Source of the DNA: Cinnamomum chago
Taxonomy: Eukaryota > Streptophyta > Magnoliopsida > Laurales > Lauraceae
Length of the DNA: 64,000 bases
NCBI GenBank assembly: GCA_038049695.1
Contig: CP142451.1
Coordinates: forward strand, 69,518,001-69,582,000
Reading direction: 5' to 3'
This document shows positions 26,034-38,600 of the stretch, one piece after another. A program made the translations under genes and the position numbers. The notes under the pieces were generated by a model. The model saw nothing but the letters and a program-made list of their open reading frames with translations, was not told the origin of the DNA and did not search any database. The first letter of the stretch is position 1; every line of letters starts with the position of its first letter.

Positions 26034-26437
26034 TGCAAGACAGGCCCGTGACCCCATGGGCCGACTAGTCCTTTGGGCCCAATCAGTCTAGTCCATAGGC
26101 CCATTAATTTAATTTGCTTTATTTACTTAATTATTTGGAGTTTGTTGAGTTATGCAAGTAAGGTCCATAGGTTTTATTTAAGTGTTTTAATCTTGACCAT
26201 TAACTGTTTCTATGGTTGGGTTAGTCTTAGAATTTTTCTTTTAAAAAAAAATGAGTCTTAGTATTTTTCTTGTACCTATATAAGTGATGTAATGCTTCAT
26301 TGGCTTCGGACTTTGATGAATGAAAGAAAATTTTTAGTGCTTTGTGCTCTCTTGTCCCTCTCCTATGAAAGGTCTGGCGTGAGGCCTATATTAACTCAGC
26401 TGTGAGGTTTGAACCTATTCCCCATCGTCCATCTTCA
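26034..26437 (+). repeat. Right LTR
   Basis: It is colinear with the left LTR at 17075-17446 but carries a small A-rich insertion and a partial internal duplication (gtcttagaatttttctt / gtcttagtatttttctt). The flank gtttttaa begins at 26438. Confidence 0.75.
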
Positions 26438-28990
26438 GTTTTTAATAAACTTTGATGTTGTTTAAGTAATTTTAACATGAAATGTATCAATTAGGTTCTT
26501 CAATTTGGGGAAAAAGGATTCAAGCCCTAATTTCTAAAGGGACGATCCAAGTTTGACGTAAAAAGGGCAGCGCATGCCACATCTCAAATTTCACCAATGG
26601 TTGTGAGCCATTAATGGACCCCATACCATGGTTGAACCTGATCGGGGCATGGGATAGGCCATGGAGTCTTGTCTTTCAATGGATTTTAGGGTTGGATCTC
26701 CTAGAGTTACTTGGATACTTAGGCTTTTTCATATGCTTGATGTTTTTGAATTTAATATGAGTCCTTTAAAGTTAAATTGAGGTTTCAGATCTGTGCAAAC
26801 AATTGGTTACTGTTTTAATGGTGATTAAACAAGCCTTTCATGTAGAGATATGTGAAGCGAATGAGAACATTGTAGTCTATGGTAAAGATGAGCTAAATTA
26901 CAGGCATTAATGAAGAAGATGGGCTTTGGAGCTTTGGCCGTGGGCCCCATTAGTGGGATCCATGCTGGCCGAATGCACATTGGAAGATTAGAAGGGGCTT
27001 TTGGCTCTAGGACACCATGGATTATGGACTTCTTTGATTCTTCACATAAAAGGACCATTAGGACTAGAAATTATGGATTTGAACTTAGAACTAGGTTCTA
27101 ATAATTGAAAACGGGACCAGCAGTAGGCTTGACCTCTACTTACGGATCCCTGGGAAGCAGGTATGGGAATTATGCCAAAATAAGGGTATGGCGTTATAGA
27201 ATATTATTAGACACAAAATTACCATCGGAAGCACGAATCGTAGTTCACCAAAATCGAATTTGAAGGCCTTGTGTTTCTTCAAATTGAATTTTGGGACAAA
27301 CTAGGGGTGTTTAGGATACTACTACATCATAGGGCTAACTTGGCGTAAGGACATGCATGTGGAAGGTGATCCAAATACCTAGGTTTGATGCTTGTGATTG
27401 AATCTTGAATCCCAATTAATCTTGATGTAGATGTACAATTAAATATTCTCTCCTCTACATGACTGGTGCACATATCCTTCATGTCTCGAAGTAGTTGCTT
27501 GCGAATTTTACCATTTTGTGAAACTTGAACTAAAACCACAGAACAGACTTAGAATCCCTAGTTTTTGGTAGGATTGTCATTCCCTAAGTAATTATAGATT
27601 ACATGGGATAGACGGATTCTAATAAGGGGAAAAATCATAATTTCTAGAAAAAGGCAGCAAAGGTGTGCGGCCCAGTTTTCGAGGGTCAAATGATGTCAAA
27701 ATTCAAAGATATTTGAACATGTGGGTTCGTCTCGTCAAGTAGTATGAGATCCATATAAAGATTCATCGAATTCGGACAACGGACACAAAAGTTATAAGCG
27801 CCACACGGTTACCAATGAAAACTGCAAATCTTTAAAATTGCAATTTAGTCCCTGCTCACTTGACTTGAACTTTATATAAATGGGCAGATTTGACAAAATC
27901 TGAAACTAAGATTGAAGTTGCCATAGACCAATCTAGGTAACCCTCTTGTCTTGTCTAAGTCTAGAAGGATGATGATGTATATGGGACTTGAAAAGAGGCT
28001 ACTCAAACTAGAAGGTGAAACTTGATGGATATAGCTTGAGATAGAGTAGTTTCCTTCAATGACCTTGCTTGTCTAGGAGGAAGTCTGGATGGAAACCTTT
28101 ACTTGGAATCTCGAGTCAGCACCATTCGACTTTTTTAAATCAAACACAGCCGGATCACTAATTTATAAAGATTCTTGTTGCATTTATAACTAACTGTAGT
28201 TTAGTCTTGATGAAAGTGACCAAAATGTCACCTTGGTGCCAGACCTTATGCTTGTCTTGATTGCTATAACTATATTCATATAAGGAATCATGCTTTATCT
28301 TGTTCACTATGACATTAAAGAGGGGGGGGGGGGAGTCTCTATGATAACAGTGACTATTTAGCTTATGTGGACCGCCAAGCTTTTCTTAGGATGTTGTTTC
28401 TTGTATTTAGAACTTGTCCATAAATATTCAAACCTAGCTTACTTGCTCTAGTTTGAATATTAAAGTCAAACCAAACAAGTTCTAGTTTCTTGTTCGGTTT
28501 GATTTTAATATTTGAATTGAAACTAGAACTTTACGCTTTGCTCTGTTATGATGACTAATTTGATGACATTTTGACACTTGAAAAGTTTCTGCAGCAAATG
28601 TTTCAAATATGACCTAATCTCATATTTGCGGACTTCACTTATTTTATTGATCGTGAATCGAAAAGTAGACTTCTTCAGGAATCCAGATTTCGGGACATGG
28701 CATACTAGTTGCTCTAATACTAAAATAGCAGAGGGTGGATCAAGTTTTCGCACACATCTTAGAGCCATGCCAATGGAAAGGATTGTAGTTGCCTAGAAGT
28801 CTTCCCAAAATGTAATAGTTATCAAAAATATGGGCTCCCAATTAGAGATTACATCTTCTAATTGGTGTGGACACAATCTTCGACTCTTAGTTTGATATTG
28901 TAATTTCTAATTAAGGCTCCTAAGGATATGACTTACACATCTTTCTAAACTTGACACAAATTACAAACAAGTTGATTCTCTCAACATAGT
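26438..28990. other. Noncoding region, probably old LTR sequence
   Basis: I see no gene. Phrases such as cgaattcggacaacggacacaaaagttataagcg (split across 27767-27800), followed by tttatataaatgg (27873-27885), resemble the promoter half of long gypsy LTRs. It could be the 3' LTR of the chromovirus at 14-16.6 kb, separated from it by the nested element. No second copy is present to prove this. A G12 run lies at 28322-28333. Confidence 0.4.
28452..28516. repeat. 28-bp inverted repeat (hairpin)
   Basis: Arm 28452-28479 and arm 28489-28516 are near-perfect reverse complements, with a 9-nt loop (ttctagttt). The arms are AT-rich. It may be the core of a small MITE or a chance palindrome. Confidence 0.6.
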
Positions 28991-29480
28991 ACTTCCTAAA
29001 ATGAGATTATGCAGGCGGTCTCTTCTGTTCAAAATCGTCAGTATGCGGTCCCAAAACCCCCTCCGAGACTTCTGCTTTACTGCCTGCTGAAGGGCCTTTA
29101 TTATGTCTGGCAGTTGGCTACCTTCAACTTAGCCTCTTCTGCCCTTACATCTCAGATATCTCCAGCCCGGTGATGAATCTTCTTCCACTCCCAAACCGGA
29201 GTCGAAGAGCAATGTCTTTATTGGCGGTTGCGCGACCTTCGATTGAAGCGACTTCTGCGGATTGCGACTGCACCTGGCGTTGGATCAAGGCTCTCAGTCA
29301 CTCAAGATGTCGATGCCACCGGGTCGACCCGCAACTGGCTTAATAGATAGGGTGCTTATTACCAGCGATAGACGCAGCATGTTTGATGTTTTTGGCCCAT
29401 GGCCTGCGTCACAATCTCAAGACTTATATAACAACTTTGTCCCCCCTCTTTCTCTGGACATAGAGTACACTTGCCATTGC
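28991..29480. other. GC-richer patch of unknown origin
   Basis: The base composition is clearly richer in G+C than the flanks. On the minus strand an open run after a possible acceptor (tgcag near 29270) reads EVASIEGRATANKDIALRLR, ending at a stop near 29148. The plus strand is open at 29262-29549. I recognise neither product. It might be a captured gene fragment or an organelle-derived insert. Confidence 0.3.
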
Positions 29481-29692
29481 TTCCGTACATTAAATTTCAA
29501 TCTTGAAAGGCCGAATCTTATACTTACCAAAACAAGACCAACGGTTTAAAAAAGCTTTTAAGTGCCTAATTATACGGTTCTTAAATTGTCCACTTGTAGC
29601 CAAGGAAGGAAGTGCATTTGTCCAACAGTAATATGGAATGAAAGGCATATAATACTAATATGCCAACTAAAAAGTTCGGAATTTATGCATAC

Positions 29693-32600
29693 CGTTTCTG
29701 TTGATCATATCCAGCAATGCTGTCCCATGATATCACACCATTGCTAGGAACTGGGAAGGGCTCACTAAGGCCAAAGACTTTCACTCCCATGGCTTCCAAA
29801 GCATCTAGTGATTTTTCCCCAGAAGGTATTGGAGCACTATTTGGCCTGCTCTCCCTTCTCTCTGAGTATCGGCTTGGTCTTTTCTCTGATGCATTCCTAG
29901 AATCTGACCTTTCACTGGCTAATTTTAGTGCAGACACCAAGGTATCAAGCTCTTCAAAACTAAAACTTCCCTGCTTTATGAATTCAATTTCCTACAAGAA
30001 AATGTAATCACCCACTTAGATTAGAAGCAACAAGGTATTAGCTACACAAATTACAATAAATAGAACAAAGCATATGCAACTCTCAAATGTGATAACATCA
30101 TAGAAGGCAGTAGAAGTTGAGAACTAACAGCACTGTCTGAGTCAATGAGTGATTTGAATAATAGGATATATAAACTCCCCTCCAGTTTATCCCTATCTTC
30201 ATGAGACTCCAGAACCTTGCCACTTTCTGTAGATTTTGTAGGGGTAGTGAGTGTAAGTTGCCAAGCAACTGCACTGAAAAAGAAAATCCAAATTCCTCTG
30301 TTATACAGCCATTGGAATTTAAAAAGCTTTCAAATCCATTCATTAGGCATTATAGGTTACCAATAGGAAACTAAATAAACCGCCCCTAAGGCCCCTTAGG
30401 GAGGCAGAGTCGCAGGGTGTTGATAGAAGGAAATAATGGCCATTTGAACAATTGGACTGTAATAGTCTAGGATCACACAGCCAATAAGGCACTGCCACTA
30501 GTGCAGCAACCAAAAATTAACTCAAATGGTAAGGTAATTTATATGCATGAAATCTTAACATCATGGACTATAAACTAAACACAACTGGCCCATATCTGCA
30601 AGACCCTAAGCATTCTATGAGATGTTACAAGAGATGCATCAAAATACAATCAAATAAAATGGGAAGCTACAGATGCAATGAAAGAGAAGGTTTCACTGGA
30701 ATAAGAGAAACACCATGGCTGAAGAACTTTCCATGCTACAAACTATCCTTCATAGTAAGTGATTTTATATTGCATGAAAAAAAAAAAAAAAAAAAGCATC
30801 CCCCGAGAAAAGAAATCCAGGCTTAATGATACAAAAAAGACATGATGCTGTCCAGACATACACAATGATGTTTATGCCTTACTATAAATGCAAACCACAC
30901 ACACATGCACACGTGCATACACAAGACAATGTACAAGAGATTCCTGTTAAATAGACAAATGATACAAAATAAGACATGATAATCTCCATCCTGTTGATGA
31001 AAACCATAGTGATGTTTATGCGTCATGGTAAATTAAAAACTCGCACACATGCACATCCAACCGCACTCATGAGCACACAAACCTCGCACACTCAGACACG
31101 CACGCACACGATAGATAATATACAAGAGATTCCTAGTCAATTAGAACAGAGCATTTAAATAACGCAATGACTTAGGGGTTGTTTTCTTTTACACATGTGA
31201 AGTGAAATTTCCTTTACATACGTAAAAACTCACATGGGTTGAATATGTAAAATTTACACGCGTGAAAAACAATACCAAGTTTGTTCAGAAGCACACAAAG
31301 AACAGTTCAGATTACATATGTACGATCATCATATATCTCAAAATCTACAAATTTTTAAGACATGAAGCTGAAAGTCCAAATATAAAAGTTCTTTCCTAAA
31401 AAAATGTTCAAGCAATTTAACCACTTGATTAAAATATTGGGCCCCATAGGAGTTGAAAAAAAAATAAAAGTCAGTGACCTATTTGTGGCAGAACCTGTAC
31501 TGGAGACTACTAGCCAAGTGTTGTGAAATTCACACCTCTTCAAGCACGTAAATTCTCATATGAAAAGTTTCTCTTTTACATGCCATTTTCATGCCATGCA
31601 TAAATACGAGCAAAAATAAATAAATAAATAAAAATGACCATGCATGAGCATCATTTACATATGTAAATGCAAACAAACGACCCCTTAGTGTCAATCTAAA
31701 ATATGAAAATTTATGTAAATGAAGAGGCATTAATATGATTGATAAGATTACAATCCTATTCCATATGGATTTCAACAAACCACTGAATTTCATCGTCGTC
31801 GTCATAGCCTTGTCCCAGCGATGTTAGGGTCGGCTACATGAACTCTGTCTCCATTTCAGTCCGTCCTGAGCCAAATTATCGGATAGGTTGCACTTCTTCA
31901 AATCTACCCAAACTACTTCCACCCATGTCATCTTCAGTCTAACCCTTCTCCTTGGTGGGCCATCAGCACAAACACCCAAATTTCTTTTTCTTTGATCATT
32001 AATTATCAAAGATGTATTCCATGTCCTTTTACAAGCAAAACATAACCCTAAAACTAAACCTGGCCATTTAATCGTGTTCAATGGCTAAGACTAAAACATC
32101 CATAACTTAACAACATAAACCATACAAAAAACTATAAATAAAAATAAAATAAGAAAGTAGATGGGTTGTGCCCAAAGGGCTGGTAAACCCATGGATCATG
32201 GGTCTGTCTTGCATTAGCTCTCTATATAGCAGTCTCTTTCCACTACATGGAAGAGCTGTCATTAAGAGAAGATGTAATACATAACAAAAACAGCAGCAAC
32301 AAGCAGAAAACAACAGCAGCAAAAAAATTGCACAAAACAGTGTAACAGTATCAAAAACGTCCTTGACATCAGTGGAAGGATTTCCACGTGGGCCCCATCA
32401 GATGATCAGTGATCAGATCAGAGGTTGGGGATGGAAGGGCAAAGTATTTTCACAACTATTGGAAGAAGTCCCACTCAAAACGGATCAAAATCCACAAATT
32501 TGAACGGCTGTGATGAAAACTGCTGGACAAAACTGAAATATCACAAAATATGGTAGATGGCCTACCTCTGATGAGCCAAAATTGCTGGAAAAATTACCAT

Positions 32601-35600
32601 AAATAAGAGCAATAATAGTCAACCCTTATTGGCTATTCCCGTTGTTGCTGAGATGATGATCTCAGGTGGGCCACGTGTAATCTGCGATGATCAGGAATGA
32701 TCAAAGATGATCAGACTGATTTCTGAAGGCTTCTAGAACTTGGATGATGACTAGGAGGATCTTGAAGAAAGACTTAGGAGATATCGACCATGCTCTGATA
32801 CCATGTCATTAAGAGAAGATGTAATACATAGCACTTAGAGAGAGAGAGAGAGAGAGAGAAAGATCCTTGGCTGAATTTGTGTGTCCCCTTAGGGTTGCAT
32901 CTATTCTCATTATATAAGTGTTTAAATAGAATCCTAATACAAATACAAAGCCTAAATTATAGCTACCTAATATAGAAAGAGTACTTAAGTTATGACTAGA
33001 CTAATTGTATCTTAGCTAAAACACAATATAAAATTATAATACAATTAGGATAGGCTTGATTGACAAGAGCTTCTATCTAGTCCAACTTGTTAAATATAAA
33101 AGATTCTTAATTCAAATAACATTATAAGAAAGAAGCTTTTCAAGGAAAGAAATCCTAGAGAGGACTTTCACCAGTTTGTTTGTGCACAGAACTGTGCAAA
33201 GGTACAGCAGGCACAAATTGCAAGCTATAGGCTTCCTTTTGGGATGGATCAGAATCTGTTCTGGGCCCCACATGGGCGTTGATTGGTTGGGCAGCTGATG
33301 GGCCAGACCTGACTCGTTCTGGGCCTGATTTGGGCCTGCACTGGTTGCTGGGGCCGGTGGTTCAATATTGGGCCTAACCCATATAACCAAATGGGTTGGG
33401 CTGAATCAGAACTTCTGTGATAAATACTGAAAAGTATCTTAAAAACTCATAATAATCTTCCATCATCATGCTACAGTCTCCGCAACAGGCCCCTCCCCCC
33501 CCCCCCCCCCCCCCAAGTTAATTAGCTTTCTTTTATAGGGGTTATGACGACAATCCAGCAACCATGAGATTGCTATAATGAGAACCTTCAAACTGTAATG
33601 CAGGCTACACCAAGATCATTAAATCAAGATTTAGATGAACACATGACAATGTACTTTCAGTAACATTATCCAGTATCTGTGATCACTATATCAGGGAGGA
33701 CTAATCTTTTTTCTTTTTTTCTTTTTTTTTGGTTGTTGGCACTTGGTTGTGGGGTGGGGAAAGTTATCTGCTTTACACAAGTCCAAATTATGTGCAAGTA
33801 TCGAGACTGTTCCTTAATTACACATGAGTTTTGACGGCGACTCGAATCAAGTAGTAGTTCATGCTCTTATTGAATAGTTGAGAATCAACTTAAGCTGAAT
33901 GACAAAGTGGCTATTGCGATTCATCATCATCATCATCAAAGCCTCGTCCCAACTATGTGGGGGTCAGCTACACGAATTTTGTTTCTCCATTCTGATCTAT
34001 CTTGATCCAAATCCTCAGATAAGTAACAGTTCTTCAGACTTCCATCAAATGATACCCTTATTAAACATATGAGCATGTAAAGTTTTCTCAGGACAGCTTA
34101 CACACTTTATTAAGGACATCCGTCATTATTTTTTTCTTTTTTAATCATAGCATAATCACATGGAGCAAGACCAAAAGTTGTACAGCCCTATGATGCCCAT
34201 ATATGATATGGATATTGAATTTAGCAGGTAAACGCTCTGGACATTGCAAGGATACAGATTTTACACATGAAAAGTGAAGTATCGGATACAATACAAAATG
34301 ATACATCGCCTATTTTGAAGTATCTGCACATCACAGGTACAGTCTCATGAACTTGATTCTTGGACCTGGTCAACAAGTGAGGCATGGCTGGAGACATCGA
34401 TCCCATTTGCTATCCTGGGTTGTTCTGTTCCCTTTCCCCATTCCCCCCACCCCAACCTGCTAGGTTTAATTCTTTTCATAGCTTCTTGCCTATCAGTAAA
34501 ATGGAAGAATGTAAAACCTATCCAATGGCTGCATAGCCAACATATGTCCATGACAACAGATGTATGTACAACAAAGTCCATGATAACAATCTAGTAGATT
34601 TGCAAGGGCGTTTATTTCAAAATTTGAAAACAAGACTGACAAAAGCAATAAAAAGAAAAACTCCAGTGAATGATGTCCATCATTTCAAAAGCACAAGATT
34701 CAGATTCAAAAGAACAAGACAAATATATATATATAATTGATGTTTTTCAAGTATTTCGCTTAATGGTTATTTTTCGCATATATCAGGGGCAGAAAAAAAA
34801 CATGTCGATAACCTGTCCCAAGCACGTATTATCATTTCTGAACTGCCACCATGCTCCTCAGCCTTATGTCCAAGACGGGATGCAAGAGACACTATCAGGT
34901 GCGAAAGTTCACATTTTGGAGGGATTCGAAATTTGATGGTCACCTGCGACAGTACAAGACTTTTCAGTATCTGTTCTAATAACTGTAACAGGATTATTAT
35001 AGAGAATATCTATGGCATCTATAAAATATTATCAATCCACTCAAGACAAAACTTGATTCTAATTTCCTTTCCTAACAATGTGTTGGTCATAACTAGTCAA
35101 ATAGACCTTTAAAAATTAGTAAAATATATTCTTGAACAAATGATCAGTAAACCTATGACGGTAGTATGGGGATGTTAGTATGAAGACAAGCAAAACAAAC
35201 CAAAGTATGACACCCCATTTTCCAAAATCCAGGTTATTAATATGGATAAAAGTATTTAATCATGAAATATTGATATTAGTCTAACTATTTTTACTTGGAT
35301 AATGATACATGTGCCTTTACTGACACAGTTGCTAGCCAGTAATCCCAACACCAATTGGTGATAGGAAACAATACAAACAACTACTTAACACCCCCCCGGT
35401 CCCGTCCCGTCCCGAAGCACACGCCCACACAAGACTACAACACAGCATGGGGTTCTTTTTCCCTGCGTGGTTGTGTGGTTTCAAACCCAGGACGTGTTGG
35501 CTCTAATACCATCTCAAAGTTGCTAAGAAACATGCACCACCCAATCATTGACCGACGTGTATCTGGACACCCAGCCTAACCAACATCAGCATAAGCTATC

Positions 35601-38600
35601 AGAAGAAAAGGATTGCCTTGAGAAAAACTCAACCCACGAGTAGAAGTACCTAATAAGTATCGAATAATTCTTTTCACGGCAGTTAGGTAAAGGCGTCGCG
35701 GAGCATTCATAAACTCACTCACAAGGTTGACAGCATAAGAGATATCCAGTCGGGTAATAGTGAGATAGACAAGACTTCCCACTAATCGCCTTTACATGTG
35801 CAAGAAGCAGAGAGCCATCACCCTTCCGTAATTTAAGAATGACTTCTAATGGAGTGTCAACTGGAGTGGAATTTTGAACATCAGCAAGAGCAATAAGGTC
35901 CAAAGTGTACTTGTGTTGATTAATAAACAGACCATTAGGAGTTTGCTGCACTTCCAAGCCCAAAAAATAAGTCAATGGTCCTAAATCTTTCATATGAAAG
36001 GAGGTATTGAGAGAAGCCTAAAGAAATTTGATCATACCAGCATCGGTGCCGGTGATAATAATATCATCAACATAAACCAGAAGAACAATAACTCCTATAA
36101 ACGTGTGTCGAAGAAAGAGTGATGGATCATAGGGGCTCTGAGTGAAGTCAAGCTGACATTACGTTGACTTAAATTTGTCGAATCACGCTCGAGGAGCTTG
36201 TTTCAAGCCGTAGAGAGATCAGAATAACCCTGGTCATTTTGGCAACAGGAGCAAACATCTCCTCATAGTCAATACCATATTCTTAGCGGTTTCCCAGAGC
36301 AACAAGTCGAGCTTTGTGCCTATCCAAAAAACCATCAGGCTTAAGTTTAACCGAGTAGATCCATTTGCACCCGATTGGTTTAACTGAGGATGAACATTCC
36401 ACAATATCGAACGTGTGATTTTTTTCTAATGCACACAATTCTTCTTGCATCGCAAAAAGAAAATTGCATTCCACGGATGTGGATCCATACATGAAGATGT
36501 TCACAAAAAAGAACATCATAGATTCCAGCAAGCCATGGAATCCATGGTGTTTTTCCACATGCCCTAAAACTCACCTTCTCTAAAACATCTTTTGCTTTCC
36601 AAGAGGAAACCAATTAGTGAAGTTTTACCTCTATTTGTCCACTAAAGGAAATGAAAACCAGTGTTTAACAAGCCAAAAAGTCTGTCTATCACTTGGGCAA
36701 AGGGAGTCTTAATGTACTGCAGCTTTACAACGGTAATTTATATCAACTTCCAATGCCCGGCAAAAATGATGCAACATACTTTCACCAAAAAAAAGAAAAA
36801 AAGAAAAAAGAAAAATCATGCAGTACACTTCTAAATGAGTAGATACATTTCAAAAAATTAAGTCCACTAAGATTAAAATGTCATTAATGTCAGTCACTAA
36901 CTCAAATGCATAGTATCAAAATGGAATAAGTCTCCTTAGAAAATATTGAAAGCTTGCAAATCTTCCGATTCAACTTCATAAAAATAATTTATTTAGTAAG
37001 ATAAAAATAAGAAACTGCAGTACTTTCACCTGTTGGCCCTTGACAGCAATAGTAAATGGTGGATAAGAGCCAGGTTGCATTCCTCTATTTCTAAGTAATT
37101 CTTCTAATCTTTGCCGTTCCTGACTAACAATTCCACTCATTCCCATAAAGTTTGATGGTGATTGCGATGCCGACTGATTCTGAGAATCCGCCTACAGAAA
37201 GAAAAGTTTATAAAATCATCACTCACTTGAAATTCAAGAATGAAGGTAGAGCACATGTCAGCAGTTTCTCGATGCTATTTCATGGACCAGAATACAGCAT
37301 TATGTAAAAAATTAACCATACATCATTCAAAATTGGAAAGGGAGACATTAAGCTAGTCTCAACAAATGTTAAATGAGAACAACGAAAAAGTTAATGTAGT
37401 AACAAAACCCCGCTTGGGTATATTTCCACTCACTTTATTGGCATCTGCATGAGACATTTCTAGTATTCCCATTCCAAGAACACCTGCTAAAACAGCGGGT
37501 AACATAGAGCAGAATCTAGGCAACTCAGCCGTTCGATTTAGCCTCAGAACTTTATGTGTTTTAGGATGGATGTTGAATTCAAAAGAGTGTCCTGCATCGA
37601 GAAGAATAATTTTAGGTAGAATAAAGATGATCCTTCTATGTATTTCAGTTTCCTACTAACCTAGAATGCAGCTATACAAGAAGCTTTATCTATAAATGGC
37701 AAATATAATACATTCCCTCCAAATAAATACATTCCCACTGGATTGACAATAAGAGAGGAATGTTAGCTATTGCAAGTTTGATACTCAAAGATGTTTGTTG
37801 ATTCATAATAATAGTGCTCGACTGAAGTTATAAATATCATTGCTCTCAATATACTTGACTGGAACGGAACTCAAGATAAGACTACAATTGATGACAACAA
37901 TAAAGAAAAAAATTATTAATTACTGAGAAACTTCCCTTAGTCTTGTATATTTAAAAAATTATCCCCCCCCCCCCCCCCCCCCCCCCCAAACCCAACCAAA
38001 AAAAAAAAATAAACTTCTTCTTCTTTTTTATTTATTTATTTTATGGCTCGAGTGGGATAGAGCCGTCTAAATTGTTATTTTACTAATGAAAGTTTTTTCT
38101 ATTCCTTTTTGTTTTTGAAAAAAATGATGAATTTTTCTAAGGCTGGACTGCCAAATTTTCTTGCCCATGGCTTTCGAATTTTTTGCTGAGTCCTTTGTGT
38201 GATGATTATTATATTGCTTGAGATGTAGCTAGTTGTTGCAAATCTCTCCTTCTTTGAGTATTTATCTGGGATTTCTTTCAAGGAAGATAAAAAGCTGAAA
38301 CAAAATGTAAAAGTAGAAGCGCTTGAATTTCCAACAGCTAAATGTAAGCAACTTACATCAAACCATATTTTCCAAAAAAAAAAAATGTAGGAAAGAAAGA
38401 AAAATGACTAACCTAACCCAGAAATCGCTTTCTGGAGAAAACCCTTTTCCCGCAATAAGTAAATTTTCACCCACAGTAAGTAAATTTAAAAGAAGAAAAA
38501 ATGGTTATATGATAAACTATCTTAACATTTCTCTTATTCTATAGATGGCATAGTCATAGATAGATATGAGACGGGACATCTTCTTTATGTAACTATAAGC

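Larger units (their letters stand above)
17075..26437 (+). mobile_element. Gypsy-like element with two LTRs, gag remnant and nested insertions
   Basis: Two similar LTRs start TGCAGGACAG or TGCAAGACAG and end CATCTTCA: 17075-17446 and 26034-26437. Both outer sides carry gtttttaa, which supports a single insertion. A tRNA-Met type primer site (TGGTATCAGAGC) lies at 17494-17505, 47 bp past the left LTR. The only coding trace is gag (18766-19130). Within it lie a copia element (19154-24512) and a TIR element (about 24661-25742). Without these the internal part is only about 2.1 kb, so it is a gag-only derivative or a large-deletion copy. It is broken. The LTRs differ at many sites and by indels, so it is older than the copia inside it. 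Confidence 0.75.

Noticed and set aside
28523-28796. Missing AAA exon
   Set aside because: Open frames on both strands, but neither has Walker motifs nor the expected continuation after DQQKR.
29262-29549. Plus-strand gene in the GC-rich patch
   Set aside because: It is open for 95 codons but has no recognisable domain, and no supporting splice or promoter signals were identified.
34221-34581. Extra AAA exon between exons 4 and 5
   Set aside because: Open frames exist, but exons 4 and 5 join perfectly in phase to give WDSAVAWQL, leaving no room for another exon.
36283-36613. Host exon in AAA intron 3
   Set aside because: The frames are copia RT sequence (NHTFDIVE, GCKWIY) plus adjoining noise, not a host gene.
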